Below, in pieces: positions 26,091-35,179 of a stretch of DNA of 64,000 nt. Position 1 is the first letter of the stretch. Each line of letters starts with the position of its first letter. The translations under genes and the position numbers were made by a program. The notes below the pieces were generated by a model, which was not told the origin of the DNA, did no database searches, and saw only the letters and a list, made by a program, of their open reading frames with translations. The DNA is from Erysipelotrichaceae bacterium (lineage in GTDB: Bacteria; Bacillota_I; Bacilli_A; Erysipelotrichales; Erysipelotrichaceae), in NCBI GenBank assembly GCA_017445225.1, contig JAFSUN010000006.1:1-64000 (forward strand), written 5' to 3'.

Positions 26091-27905
26091 ATGAAATCAA
26101 TCAGAAAAGCTCTGCTCATCATCGCTACCGCTCTGGCAGTATTCTCCTTTGCCGGAACCGCTGAAGCTGTTCAGGCCCGGGAACTTACACCGGCCATCGT
26201 TGAGGCTGTCAAGGTTGGCAAGCCCAAGATCGAACAGCTGGTGACCTATGACAAGAATACCAATTATCTGGTCTGGACGCAGACGGCCAATGCTCAGAAG
26301 TATCAGATCTACCGTTCAACCAAGAAATCCAGCGGTTTCAAGCTGATCGCGACGGTGGAAGAATGCGAATATCTGGATACCGGCGTCAAACCGAACACCA
26401 CATATTATTACAAGCTGAGAGGAATTGCCGAAGTCAATGGCAAGACCGTCAAGAGCTCCTACAGTGCCGTCAAGAGCCACAAGATCACCATCGGCAAGCC
26501 AGTCATTACCGTTGACGGCGATGAGGACGGCAAGACCCTGACGGTCAGCTGGTTTGAAACCGCTCTGGCCGAAAGCTACGACGTCTACTATTCCACCAGC
26601 AAGACCAAGAACTTCAAGAAACTTACCAATACCACGGAAACATCCGTTGTCTTTGATGCCGGCACCCTGAACAAGACCTACTACTTCAAGGTCAGGGCCA
26701 AGGTTACCCTCAACGGCAAGAACTATTACTCATCATATTCCGCCGTCAAAGGCCGCAAGCTGTATGTCGACTATGTTAAGAAACTTAACAAAAATGACTA
26801 CTGCGGCACCATTACCAACAAGGCCAAGATCAATGATGAGATGGTTGCGCTGCTTAAGGCGTTTGAGAACAACTATTTCCATGTGATAAAGAATCTGGAG
26901 ATAACCTATAAACCGAGTGTGCTGTTCTGCTCCGGCTACCGCGGCTACATGTGGGACAGCGCTCTGAACAACCAGGTGACCACCAGAAAGGCCAGCCCCT
27001 ATGACTTGCGAATGACCGATGTGGAGTGGGATCTGGAGATCAAGTCCATATCGTACAATAAGAAGACCAAGATCTATAAGATCAAGACCCTGGAAACCAG
27101 CCGTTTCGCCTTCAACTATCTGCCGGATAACCGCATCATTCAGCAGAAGGTGGAAAACGAGTTCTTCGTCAAGAAGGTCGACGGCATCTATCAGCTCTCT
27201 CAACAGTGGAAGGAAGAGTCTTTCTACATCTATCTGTATAAGAAATGCACTTCATCGAGCGGATATAAGAAAAAGATCGACAGCCTGAATGCCAAGTACA
27301 TTTCCGGGCTTGCAGCCAAGAACAACGAGTTCTTTGAATCCCTGGAGAGGGCCAACAACAAGGAACTCAGCTTCTCAATGACCGCCAAGAACAAGTATGA
27401 CCGCAAGGCAGCCGTAGCCTATGCCAATGAGTATGCGACCAAGCGGAACGACTTCTTCAAGAAGTGCGTTTCCAACTGCATGAACTTCGCTTCCCAGGTC
27501 ATGAATGCCGGCGGCATTCCGATGGATTACAGCGGCTCCGCCAGTAAGCAGTGGAAGAGCTTCTCCAAGTCCTACAGCTCCGCTCAGAGCAAGACCGGCT
27601 TCTCCTATTCCTGGACCAGCATCTCCAACTGGCTGAAGTACCTGGCCAATAACGACACCTCACCGAAGTTCGTCTACCAGCGCAACGTCGAAATCGGTCT
27701 GGCCGAACCTGGTGATGTCCTGATGGTCGGCCGCGACAAGGGCAAGTACAATCACATCGTCGTCATTACCGACATCGTCAGGGATGCCAATGGCAGGATA
27801 ATTGACATGCTGTATGCCGGAAACACCAATGACCAGTATCATTACCCGATATCAGCGACCGGATATCTCTATTCGGAGCTGGTCAAGATCGTCGGCTGGG
27901 AGTAG
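26091..27905 (+). CDS. Secreted protein with two fibronectin-III domains and a C-terminal amidase-like domain
   Basis: The 604-residue form starts at 26091, with GGGAGGA upstream. Residues 1-28 form a signal peptide (MKSIRKALLIIATALAVFSF, then AEA). Two fibronectin type III-like repeats lie at about 43-135 and 140-230, each ending in a KSSYSAVK or YSSYSAVK motif. The C-terminal part, about 440-604, matches the Amidase_6 type: YDRKAAVAYANEYA, then a candidate catalytic cysteine in SNCMNFASQ and a histidine in YNHIVVITD. It is likely a cell-surface or secreted peptidoglycan or peptide hydrolase. GC content is normal, so it is native rather than part of the AT-rich cassette. Confidence 0.8.
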   Translation: MKSIRKALLIIATALAVFSFAGTAEAVQARELTPAIVEAVKVGKPKIEQLVTYDKNTNYLVWTQTANAQKYQIYRSTKKSSGFKLIATVEECEYLDTGVKPNTTYYYKLRGIAEVNGKTVKSSYSAVKSHKITIGKPVITVDGDEDGKTLTVSWFETALAESYDVYYSTSKTKNFKKLTNTTETSVVFDAGTLNKTYYFKVRAKVTLNGKNYYSSYSAVKGRKLYVDYVKKLNKNDYCGTITNKAKINDEMVALLKAFENNYFHVIKNLEITYKPSVLFCSGYRGYMWDSALNNQVTTRKASPYDLRMTDVEWDLEIKSISYNKKTKIYKIKTLETSRFAFNYLPDNRIIQQKVENEFFVKKVDGIYQLSQQWKEESFYIYLYKKCTSSSGYKKKIDSLNAKYISGLAAKNNEFFESLERANNKELSFSMTAKNKYDRKAAVAYANEYATKRNDFFKKCVSNCMNFASQVMNAGGIPMDYSGSASKQWKSFSKSYSSAQSKTGFSYSWTSISNWLKYLANNDTSPKFVYQRNVEIGLAEPGDVLMVGRDKGKYNHIVVITDIVRDANGRIIDMLYAGNTNDQYHYPISATGYLYSELVKIVGWE

Positions 27906-27915
27906 AAATACCCCG

Positions 27916-27944
27916 TTGCGAAAAAGAAACATCGAGATTATAAT
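27916..27944 (+). promoter_or_regulatory. Promoter of the pheST T-box transcript
   Basis: TTGCGA at 27916-27921 and TATAAT at 27939-27944 are exactly 17 bases apart. Confidence 0.8.
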
Positions 27945-27954
27945 GTTGTTAATG

Positions 27955-28160
27955 CGTTGAAGAGGAACGTAGTATGTGCTCTTGCTACAGAGAGAAGGCG
28001 GCTGGTGGAAAGCCTTCAGTAATCACATATGAATTCACCTCGGAGCGGGACCAATCATCCCCGTACGGCTGCGTTAAAGCCTAATGAGTGTGCCTCTTTG
28101 CAGGCATTAATTAAGGTGGTACCGCGTTTTAAACGTCCTTGAGCAGGACGTTTTATTTTT
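27955..28160 (+). ncRNA. T-box riboswitch, phenylalanine type, upstream of pheS
   Basis: The T-box AAGGTGGTACCGCG lies at 28113-28126. The terminator stem AAACGTCCT (28131-28139) pairs with AGGACGTTT (28145-28153) and leads into T residues. TTC at 28034-28036 is a candidate specifier codon matching phenylalanine, in agreement with the downstream genes. The apical Stem I motif AGAGAG followed by CTGGTGGAAA is also visible. The 5' boundary was placed by eye. Confidence 0.9.
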
Positions 28161-28172
28161 TAAGGAGAGAGT

Positions 28173-29210
28173 ATGGAACACAATTGGGAATTACTGAAAA
28201 AAGAGTATGCCGACCGGATCCGGGAGACGGCCAGTGCGGCTGATCTGGAAAAGCTGAGAGTGGAACTTCTGGGCAAGAAGGGCACCATCAGTGCCATGAT
28301 GCAGGAGATGAAGAGCATCCTGCCGGAAAAGCGCAAGGAGTTCGGCATGGCCGTCAACAGCCTGAAGCAGAACGTTGAAGCACTGATCAGCGAAAGAGCC
28401 GCCACGGTCAAGAACGAAGAGATGCTGCGGAAGATGGAAGCTGACAAGATCGACATTACCCTGCCATATAAGAAGTATCATTACGGCACCCTGCATCCGC
28501 TGACCGTCGTCCAGCAGGAGATCGAAGACATCTTCGTCGCCATGGGCTATTCCGTGGTCGAAGGACCGGAAGTTGAATACGACCTGTACAACTTTGAGAA
28601 GGCCAACATCCCGGCTGATCACCCCAGCCGCGACATGCAGGATACCTTTTATGTCGACGTCGAGAGACTGTTAAGGACCCAGACCACGGCCATTCAGATG
28701 CGCGTTCTGGAAAACCAGGGCACTCATCTGCCGATCAAGGTCATCTGCCCCGGCAAGGTCTTCAGAAGAGACGATGACGACGCCACTCATTCCCATCAGT
28801 TCATTCAAATAGAAGGACTGGTCGTCGGTGAAGGCATCACCCTGGGCGATCTGAAGGGCACCCTGGAACTTTTGGCCCGAAGCATGTTCGGTGCTGAAAG
28901 AGAGATCAGATTAAGACAGAGTTACTTCCCGTTTACCGAACCCTCCCAGGAGATCGACGTCTCCTGCCATGTCTGCGGCGGCAAGGGCTGCCCCGTCTGC
29001 AAGGGTACCGGCTGGATCGAGATCCTTGGCTCCGGCATGGTTCATCCCAATGTCTTAAGGACGGCCGGCATTGATCCCGATAAGTATTCCGGCTTCGCGC
29101 TGGGCGTCGGCGTGGAGAGAGTTGCCATGCTGAAGTATGGAATCGATGACATCCGTAACTTCTACAACAATAACATCAGATTCCTGGAAGGCTACAAGCG
29201 CTTCGAGTAG
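28173..29210 (+). CDS. pheS: Phenylalanyl-tRNA synthetase alpha subunit
   Basis: This 345-residue subunit is the normal bacterial length. An N-terminal coiled coil (about 1-90) binds tRNA-Phe; the class II catalytic core follows. Motif 2 is FRRDDDDATHSHQFIQIEG and motif 3 is FALGVGVERVAML. A CHVCGGKGCPVCKGTGWIEI region is also typical. It pairs with PheT to form an alpha2-beta2 enzyme. Start is preceded by AAGGAGAG and controlled by the T-box leader. Confidence 0.97.
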   Translation: MEHNWELLKKEYADRIRETASAADLEKLRVELLGKKGTISAMMQEMKSILPEKRKEFGMAVNSLKQNVEALISERAATVKNEEMLRKMEADKIDITLPYKKYHYGTLHPLTVVQQEIEDIFVAMGYSVVEGPEVEYDLYNFEKANIPADHPSRDMQDTFYVDVERLLRTQTTAIQMRVLENQGTHLPIKVICPGKVFRRDDDDATHSHQFIQIEGLVVGEGITLGDLKGTLELLARSMFGAEREIRLRQSYFPFTEPSQEIDVSCHVCGGKGCPVCKGTGWIEILGSGMVHPNVLRTAGIDPDKYSGFALGVGVERVAMLKYGIDDIRNFYNNNIRFLEGYKRFE

Positions 29211-29222
29211 GAGGTATGACCA

Positions 29223-31619
29223 ATGAGAATCACATATAACTGGTTAAAACAATACATGGATCTGTCAGACGTCTCTCCGGAAATGCTGGCAGAAAAGCTT
29301 ACCCGCGGCGGACTGGAAGTCGAGGGCATGGAAAAGATGGCCCAGGGCACTAACCTGATCATCGGCCATGTCCTTTCCTGCGTTCCTCATCCCAATTCCG
29401 ATCACCTGCATGTCTGCCAGGTCAATACCGGTGAAGGCGTTCGACAGATCGTCTGCGGCGCTCCCAACGTGGCCGCCGGTCAGAAGGTCATCGTGGCGCT
29501 TCCGGGCTGCGTATTACCGGGCGGGGAGATCAAGTCCGGCGTCGTCAGAGGCGAACTCTCCGATGGCATGATCTGCGCTCTGTTCGAACTGGGCGTCGAC
29601 CGCAAGCAGCTTACTGAACAGCAGCTGGCCGGCATCGAGGTTCTTCCCGATGATGCACCGGTCGGAAACCGCAACGTTCTGGAATACCTGGGACTGGATG
29701 ACATCATCTACGATGTCTCCCTGACTCCCAACAGAGCCGACTGCCTGTCGGTCTGGGCTCTGGCCAAGGAAGTAGGGGCCATGCTGAACAAGCCGGTTAC
29801 CTTACCGGATTATCACTATGAATGTAAGGAGATCCCCACCGATCTGATCATCAGAAGCGAAACCGAAAAGTGTCCGCTGTTCTGGGGCAAGGTCATCAAC
29901 AAGGTCGTCATCAAGCCGTCACCGAAGTGGCTGGTTCAGGCGCTTCATGGAGCCGGCATCAAGGCCATCAACAACGTCGTTGACATTTCCAACTACGTCA
30001 TGCTGGAAACCGGTCAGCCGCTGCACTTCTATGACCTGGCCAAGATCCCCGGCAAGGAGATCACCGTCAAACAGGGCTTAAGGGAAACCTATACCGCTCT
30101 GGACGGCATTGAATATCCGATCTATGAAGATGACATCATGATCACCAATCAGGGCAAGGCCATCGGCATCGCCGGTATCATGGGCGGTGACGACTCCAAG
30201 ATCGACGAGGAGACCCACGGCATCATCATTGAGGCCGCTCACTTCAACAATGTCTGCATCAGAAATACCTCCAGACGTCTGGATCTGAATACCGAGGCTG
30301 CTACCAGATTCACCAAGGGACTGGATCCTCTGGGCGGCCGTAAGGCGGTGGAGAGATCCGTTCAGCTGCTGCTGCAGCTGGCCGACGCCGACGGCATTGA
30401 AGAGACCGTCTTATGCGGATCGGAAGGCTATGAGCCTCTGGCACTGGATGCCTCAGTCAGCAGAATCAACAAACTGCTGGGTACCCAGTTTGGCTATGAG
30501 GCTGTCAAGAGCGCCTTTGAAAGACTGGATTTCCAGCCGGAGAAGGTTGATGAAGATACCATCAGATGCCACATTCCTTCCTACAGAAGGGATATTACCT
30601 GCTGGCAGGACTTAAGCGAAGAGACGGTCAGACTGTTAGGATATGAGAACATCCGATCAACACTGCCGTTAATGCCGACCGTACAGGGTGGCTTGCCGCC
30701 GTATAAGAGAAAGAAGAGAGTTCTCCAGCAGATGCTCAACGGCTTCGGCTTAAGCGAGATCATCTCCTATTCGCTGGTTTCCCGCCAGAAGATCGATGAA
30801 GGACTGCTGCCGATCGGTGAACCGGTCCGGATCGCCAACGCCATCAGTGAGGAGAGAAGATTCTTCCGCAGTTCCCTGAGTTCCAGCATGCTGGAGACCG
30901 TCAGCTACAACCTGGCCCGCAGCAATAAGGAATACGGACTGTTTGAGATCTCCAACGTCTATGAAGACGGCGGCCGGGAAGAAAGCCATCTGTGCATCGC
31001 TATGTCCGAAAATACCGGCATTTCCAAGTGGCAGAAGGAAAGCCGCAGCAACGACTTCTACACCATGAAGGGTCTGATCTATGAACTGCTGGACCGCCTG
31101 GGATACGACGAAAAGCGCCTGAGCGTCAAACCTTTGAGCAGCTCTAATGAGGTATTAAACCCCTATAAGAGTGCCGAACTGTACCTGGGCAACAAGAAGA
31201 TCGGTGTCTTCGGCGTCGTTCATCCGTTATGCAAGAAGAAATACGACCTTGATGACTGTGTCATCGGTGAGATCAGCCTGACGGCCATCTATGAGGAAAA
31301 GGCCGGCAAGATCAGGTTCACGCCGGTCAACCGTTATCCGGCCGTTACCTATGACTTGGCCTTCATCTGCGATGAGAGCGTCAGCGGTCAGCAGATCGTT
31401 CAGACCGTCAAGAAGGCGGCCGGCCGGCTGCTGAAGGATGTGGAAATCTTCGACATCTACCGCGGCAGCAACATTCCGGAAGGCAAGAAGTCCGTCGCCA
31501 TCAACATCGTCTATCAGTCGGCTGAAAAGACGCTGGCGGAAAGCGACATCAATCCGGTCCACAGTGAAGTCATCAGACAGCTGACCGGCAAGCTGCATGT
31601 CAATATGCGCGACAGTTAA
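29223..31619 (+). CDS. pheT: Phenylalanyl-tRNA synthetase beta subunit
   Basis: This 798-residue subunit is full length. The tRNA-binding OB domain (about 40-150) includes HPNSDHLHVCQVN. The B3/B4 editing region (about 205-390), the B5 domain, the inactive class II-like core, and the C-terminal ferredoxin-fold anticodon domain (about 705-798) follow in order. The editing region removes tyrosine wrongly attached to tRNA-Phe. It is 12 bases after pheS with a GGAGG site and shares its T-box. Confidence 0.97.
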   Translation: MRITYNWLKQYMDLSDVSPEMLAEKLTRGGLEVEGMEKMAQGTNLIIGHVLSCVPHPNSDHLHVCQVNTGEGVRQIVCGAPNVAAGQKVIVALPGCVLPGGEIKSGVVRGELSDGMICALFELGVDRKQLTEQQLAGIEVLPDDAPVGNRNVLEYLGLDDIIYDVSLTPNRADCLSVWALAKEVGAMLNKPVTLPDYHYECKEIPTDLIIRSETEKCPLFWGKVINKVVIKPSPKWLVQALHGAGIKAINNVVDISNYVMLETGQPLHFYDLAKIPGKEITVKQGLRETYTALDGIEYPIYEDDIMITNQGKAIGIAGIMGGDDSKIDEETHGIIIEAAHFNNVCIRNTSRRLDLNTEAATRFTKGLDPLGGRKAVERSVQLLLQLADADGIEETVLCGSEGYEPLALDASVSRINKLLGTQFGYEAVKSAFERLDFQPEKVDEDTIRCHIPSYRRDITCWQDLSEETVRLLGYENIRSTLPLMPTVQGGLPPYKRKKRVLQQMLNGFGLSEIISYSLVSRQKIDEGLLPIGEPVRIANAISEERRFFRSSLSSSMLETVSYNLARSNKEYGLFEISNVYEDGGREESHLCIAMSENTGISKWQKESRSNDFYTMKGLIYELLDRLGYDEKRLSVKPLSSSNEVLNPYKSAELYLGNKKIGVFGVVHPLCKKKYDLDDCVIGEISLTAIYEEKAGKIRFTPVNRYPAVTYDLAFICDESVSGQQIVQTVKKAAGRLLKDVEIFDIYRGSNIPEGKKSVAINIVYQSAEKTLAESDINPVHSEVIRQLTGKLHVNMRDS

Positions 31620-31622
31620 GTC

Positions 31623-31651
31623 TTGTCAGTAAAACAGGATTTGAGTATAAT
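31623..31651 (+). promoter_or_regulatory. Promoter of the yebC-family gene
   Basis: TTGTCA at 31623-31628 and TATAAT at 31646-31651 are separated by 17 bases, just before an AAGGAGGA ribosome site. Confidence 0.8.
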
Positions 31652-31680
31652 TATTTCGGTTTAAAAAAGGAGGAAGTTAT

Positions 31681-32400
31681 ATGGGACGTGCACATGAAGT
31701 GCGTGCTGCATCAATGGCCAAGACGGCTGCGGCAAAGACAAAAGTTTATTCACGATATGGCAAGGAAATTTACATGGCTGCCAAGAGTGGAGTTCCTGAC
31801 CCCTCCATGAACGTTTCCTTAAAGAGAGTGATTGAAAAAGCCAAGGCTGCCCAGGTACCGGCCGATGTCATCAAGCGCAACATCGAAAAGGCCAAAGGCG
31901 GTGCAGCGGAAGCTTATCTGGATAACCGCTATGAAGGTTTCGGACCTTCCGGCAGTACGATCATCATCGATACGCTGTCAGACAACTCCAACCGCTGTCT
32001 GGCAGAGATCAGAAGCTGCTTCAACAAGTCACGCTGCAACCTGGCCAACAGCGGCAGCGTATCATTCAATTATGAGAATCTCGGCATCCTCTCCTATGAG
32101 GGAACCGAGGACGAAGCACTCGACATTCTGATGATGGCCGAAGTCGATGTCAACGACATTGAATCCGAAGAAGGAAACGTAACCATCTATGTTGATCCCA
32201 AGGATCTCTACAATGCCAAGGATGCTCTGGAAGCCAGCAAGGGCGAGATCAAGTTTGACGTACTGGAGATCCAGATGCTGCCAAATGATACGGTAACTCT
32301 GGAAGGGGAAGACCTGGCGCAGTTCCAGCGCTTACTGGCACTGCTGGATGACTGTGATGACGTTCAGCATGTCTTCCACAACGTTGAAAACATTCAGTAA
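31681..32400 (+). CDS. YebC/TACO1-family protein (YeeN type)
   Basis: This 239-residue protein belongs to the YebC/PmpR/TACO1 family. The core GGAAEAYLDNRYEGFGPSGSTIIIDTL-like region near 78-105 and the acidic C terminus are characteristic. Family members were long called transcriptional regulators; newer work shows that some relieve ribosome stalling at proline-rich stretches. The N terminus begins MGRAHE and lacks the GHSKW of the classic YebC, which points to the YeeN/YrbC branch. It is followed by a short terminator and the RNase P RNA promoter. Confidence 0.92.
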   Translation: MGRAHEVRAASMAKTAAAKTKVYSRYGKEIYMAAKSGVPDPSMNVSLKRVIEKAKAAQVPADVIKRNIEKAKGGAAEAYLDNRYEGFGPSGSTIIIDTLSDNSNRCLAEIRSCFNKSRCNLANSGSVSFNYENLGILSYEGTEDEALDILMMAEVDVNDIESEEGNVTIYVDPKDLYNAKDALEASKGEIKFDVLEIQMLPNDTVTLEGEDLAQFQRLLALLDDCDDVQHVFHNVENIQ

Positions 32401-32410
32401 GATCTGATGA

Positions 32411-32440
32411 AACGGAACTCTGATTACAGGGTTCCGTTTT
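32411..32440 (+). terminator. Terminator after the yebC-family gene
   Basis: AACGGAAC pairs with GTTCCGTT around a long loop, followed by only a short T-run. Confidence 0.6.
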
Positions 32441-32443
32441 CTG

Positions 32444-32471
32444 TTGAAAAAAGCCGCGATTTCGGTATAAT
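32444..32471 (+). promoter_or_regulatory. Promoter of rnpB
   Basis: TTGAAA at 32444-32449 and TATAAT at 32466-32471 lie 16 bases apart, about 20 bases before the RNA 5' end. Confidence 0.8.
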
Positions 32472-32490
32472 ACTGATGGGAACAAATATT

Positions 32491-32838
32491 CCTGTCGGTC
32501 GGGCAATAGCTGTGGAAATCCTTCCGCAGAGGAAAGTCCATGCTCACACCGTCTGTGATGATGGTAGTGTTTGTGCTGGTATAATAAATAAAGCCAGGCG
32601 TAGACGGCGGTGGCGACTCCTAAGGGAAACTAGGGACGAGCTGCCTGAAAGTGCCACAGTGACGTAGCCTGTCGGGAAACCGGCAGGGTGGAACGAGGTA
32701 AACCCCGCAAGTGAGAAACCCAAATTTGGTAGGGGAATCTGAAAGCTCGAATTAAGAAGAGCCGATGGACGTGCAAGCGTAGATAAATTGTTGCCGCTGA
32801 GAAATCTCAGTACAGAACATGGCTTACAGACCGACAGG
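32491..32838 (+). ncRNA. rnpB: RNase P RNA component
   Basis: This is the catalytic RNA that trims tRNA 5' leaders. The ends pair perfectly as helix P1: CCTGTCGGTC at 32491-32500 with GACCGACAGG at 32829-32838. Conserved cores are visible: GAGGAAAGTCCATGCTC near the 5' end, GGTAAACCCC in the middle, and ACAGAACATGGCTTACA near the 3' end. A terminator follows directly. Class A or B assignment was not attempted. Confidence 0.95.
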
Positions 32839-32859
32839 GATCAGATCCCTTTCTTTTTT
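32836..32859 (+). terminator. Terminator of rnpB
   Basis: AGGGATC and a matching GATCCCT form a compact hairpin followed by TTCTTTTTT. It slightly overlaps the end of P1. Confidence 0.8.
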
Positions 32860-32938
32860 ACAATGTACTTGAATTAAATTCAATTTATGTGTTATTATGT
32901 ATGCGGGAACATTCCGGGATAATTAACCGTCGTAATTG

Positions 32939-32947
32939 TGGTATAAT
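32939..32947 (+). promoter_or_regulatory. Extended -10 promoter of pgsA
   Basis: TGGTATAAT matches the TGnTATAAT form. No good -35 was seen. Confidence 0.6.
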
Positions 32948-32972
32948 GTGAAGGTTAAGGAGAACACGCCGT

Positions 32973-33566
32973 ATGAATTTACCAAACAGAATATCATTGT
33001 TCAGATTAATACTTATTCCAATCATCGTGATTGTCTGGATATTTCCCTATGCCCAGTTCGGAATCGAAATGCCGGTCTATACCGTCAAGTTCGTGTCCCT
33101 GCCTTTAAAGAACATCATCGTCCTGATCCTGTTTGCCATCGCTTCATTCTCTGATTTCCTGGACGGCTATCTGGCCAGAAAGAACCATCAGGTAACGACT
33201 TTCGGAAAGTTCGTCGATCCGATTGCCGACAAGTGTCTGACGACTACGATGTTCATCCTGCTGGCCAGTGCCAATGTCATTCCCGCCATTCCGGTCGTCA
33301 TCATGATCTGGCGCGACATCATCGTCGACGGCACCAGGATGCTGGCTGCTCAGAACGGAAGGGTAATGGCTGCCGGCATGCTTGGCAAGGTCAAGACCGC
33401 CAGCCAGATGTTCTGCATCATCTTTACTTTGCTGAACAATCTGCCGTTTGAACTGATGGGATTCCCGTTCTCCGATTTCCTGCTGTGGTTCTCGACCATT
33501 GTCAGCGTATTGGGCGGCATTGATTACTACAATCAGACCCGCGACTTCATCTGGGAAAGCAAGTAA
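32973..33566 (+). CDS. pgsA: CDP-diacylglycerol-glycerol-3-phosphate 3-phosphatidyltransferase
   Basis: This 197-residue membrane enzyme makes phosphatidylglycerol phosphate from CDP-diacylglycerol. It carries the CDP-alcohol phosphotransferase motif DG-x2-AR-x8-G-x3-D-x3-D, seen as DGYLARKNHQ then GKFVDPIADK, at about 70-95. About six hydrophobic segments surround it. The gene precedes pncC and recA, a common order in Bacillota. The start follows AAGGAGAA. Confidence 0.94.
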   Translation: MNLPNRISLFRLILIPIIVIVWIFPYAQFGIEMPVYTVKFVSLPLKNIIVLILFAIASFSDFLDGYLARKNHQVTTFGKFVDPIADKCLTTTMFILLASANVIPAIPVVIMIWRDIIVDGTRMLAAQNGRVMAAGMLGKVKTASQMFCIIFTLLNNLPFELMGFPFSDFLLWFSTIVSVLGGIDYYNQTRDFIWESK

Positions 33567-33567
33567 G

Positions 33568-34044
33568 ATGCAGCAGCTGGTTGATCTGTTAAAGGAAAGA
33601 GAACTGACCGTTTCCGGCTGTGAGAGTCTGACGGCCGGCCTGTTCATGAGCTCTCTGGGGAACATACCCTCGGTATCCAAGGTATTCAAGGGCGGAATCG
33701 TAACTTACTGGAACGAAGCTAAAACCGGTGTTGCCCAGGTCAGCCCGCAGACGGTGGATAGATACGGGGTCGTCAGCTGCCAGTGTGCCTATGAGATGGC
33801 CCATAATGTCAGAAGGATCTTTGCGACCGATATCGGCGTATCGTTTACCGGTAATGCCGGGCCGGATGTAATGGAAGGCAAACCGGCCGGACTGGTATAT
33901 ACCTGCATTGAAATCGGTGATCAGGCTAATGTCTATGAAGACCTGATCCGGGAAAGAAGCAGGAATGAAGTTAGAAATGAGATAGTAAGATTAACCGTGG
34001 AAAGAATAAAGGAATTATTAGGAGTTCTTCCGGCGGAAAACTAG
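33568..34044 (+). CDS. pncC: Stand-alone CinA C-terminal domain: nicotinamide mononucleotide amidase
   Basis: The 158-residue form starts one base after the pgsA stop; an earlier in-frame ATG lies within pgsA. It matches the CinA C-terminal domain: SGCESLTAGLF, GGIVTYWNEAK and FTGNAGPDVMEGKPAGLVY. This domain hydrolyses the amide of NMN in NAD recycling. The usual N-terminal CinA domain is missing here, so the protein is the PncC form. The upstream ribosome site is weak, suggesting coupling to pgsA. Confidence 0.88.
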   Translation: MQQLVDLLKERELTVSGCESLTAGLFMSSLGNIPSVSKVFKGGIVTYWNEAKTGVAQVSPQTVDRYGVVSCQCAYEMAHNVRRIFATDIGVSFTGNAGPDVMEGKPAGLVYTCIEIGDQANVYEDLIRERSRNEVRNEIVRLTVERIKELLGVLPAEN

Positions 34045-34066
34045 ATAGTATTTGGAGGCATGCATT

Positions 34067-35071
34067 ATGGTTGAAAAGAATGATCAGATCTTAAAGGAAA
34101 CAATGAAGGAAATCGAAAAGCAGTATGGAAAGGGATCCATAATGTTATTGGGAGATACGGCCAAGGTTGACGTCGATGTCATCTCATCGGGCAGCCTGCT
34201 GGTCGATAAGGCACTGGGTGTCGGCGGTTATCCGCGCGGCCGTGTCATCGAGATCTACGGACCGGAGTCCAGCGGCAAGACTACGCTGGCCCTGCATGCC
34301 ATCGCCGAAGTTCAGAAGTCCGGCGGCAAGGCGGCCTTCATCGATGCTGAGAATGCCATCGATCCCGTCTATGCCAAGAAGCTCGGGGTCAAGATCGACG
34401 AACTGATCCTTTCCCAGCCCGACAGCGGTGAGCAGGCTCTGGACATCACCAAGATGCTCATTCAGAGCGGGGCCATCGATCTGATCGTCGTTGACTCCGT
34501 TGCCGCCCTGGTTCCTCAGCAGGAACTGGACGGTGTCATGAGCGACAGTTCTGTTGGTGTTCAGGCCCGCATGATGTCAAGAGCCTTGAGAGTAATTACC
34601 AGGGAGATGAACAAGAGCAGATGCACGGTCATCTTCATCAACCAGTTAAGAGAGAAGATCGGCGTCATCTATGGAAATCCGGAGACCACTACCGGCGGCA
34701 AGGCCCTGAAGTTCTATTCCTCCATCAGAATCGAGATCAGGAAGGGTGAAGCCATCAAGCAGGGCAGTGAGATCATCGGCAACAAGACCAATGTCAAGAT
34801 CGTCAAGAACAAAGTTGCTCCGCCGTTTAAGACCGCTCAGATCGAGATCCGCTACGGTGAGGGTATCTCTCATACTTCCGAACTCATCGATCTCGGTGTG
34901 GAGTTTGACCTGATCGAGAAGAGCGGCACCTGGTTCTCCTACAAGGGCGACAAGATCGGCCAGGGCAAGGAAAGCGTCCGCAACTTCTTAATGAACAACC
35001 CGCAGATCATGGATGAACTCGACCGAGAGATCCGGGACAGACTGCTCAAGGACAAGCAAAGCGAAGAATAA
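34067..35071 (+). CDS. recA: Recombinase RecA
   Basis: This 334-residue protein starts at ATG 34067 with GGAGG at 34054-34058. RecA forms filaments on single-stranded DNA for strand exchange and SOS induction. Visible parts are Walker [21 protein letters not shown], Walker [11 protein letters not shown], and the loop and NQLREKIG segments. The AENA stretch differs by one residue from the common AEHA, a small variation. Gene order pgsA-pncC-recA-rny is as in Bacillus. A terminator overlaps its stop. Confidence 0.98.
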   Translation: MVEKNDQILKETMKEIEKQYGKGSIMLLGDTAKVDVDVISSGSLLVDKALGVGGYPRGRVIEIYGPESSGKTTLALHAIAEVQKSGGKAAFIDAENAIDPVYAKKLGVKIDELILSQPDSGEQALDITKMLIQSGAIDLIVVDSVAALVPQQELDGVMSDSSVGVQARMMSRALRVITREMNKSRCTVIFINQLREKIGVIYGNPETTTGGKALKFYSSIRIEIRKGEAIKQGSEIIGNKTNVKIVKNKVAPPFKTAQIEIRYGEGISHTSELIDLGVEFDLIEKSGTWFSYKGDKIGQGKESVRNFLMNNPQIMDELDREIRDRLLKDKQSEE

Positions 35072-35094
35072 AGGCCATTGGCCTTTTCTTTTTT
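35070..35094 (+). terminator. Rho-independent terminator of recA
   Basis: AAAGGCC and GGCCTTT pair around ATT and lead into TCTTTTTT; the stem overlaps the TAA stop. Confidence 0.88.
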
Positions 35095-35126
35095 AAATTA
35101 ATAATATGGAATTATTGTACAAAATT

Positions 35127-35135
35127 TGATATTAT
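35127..35135 (+). promoter_or_regulatory. Extended -10 promoter of rny
   Basis: TGATATTAT fits the extended -10 pattern; the -35 is weak. Confidence 0.5.
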
Positions 35136-35179
35136 AGTTGGGTAGATTTTTTAAATAACAGATGGAGGTCATTTACATT

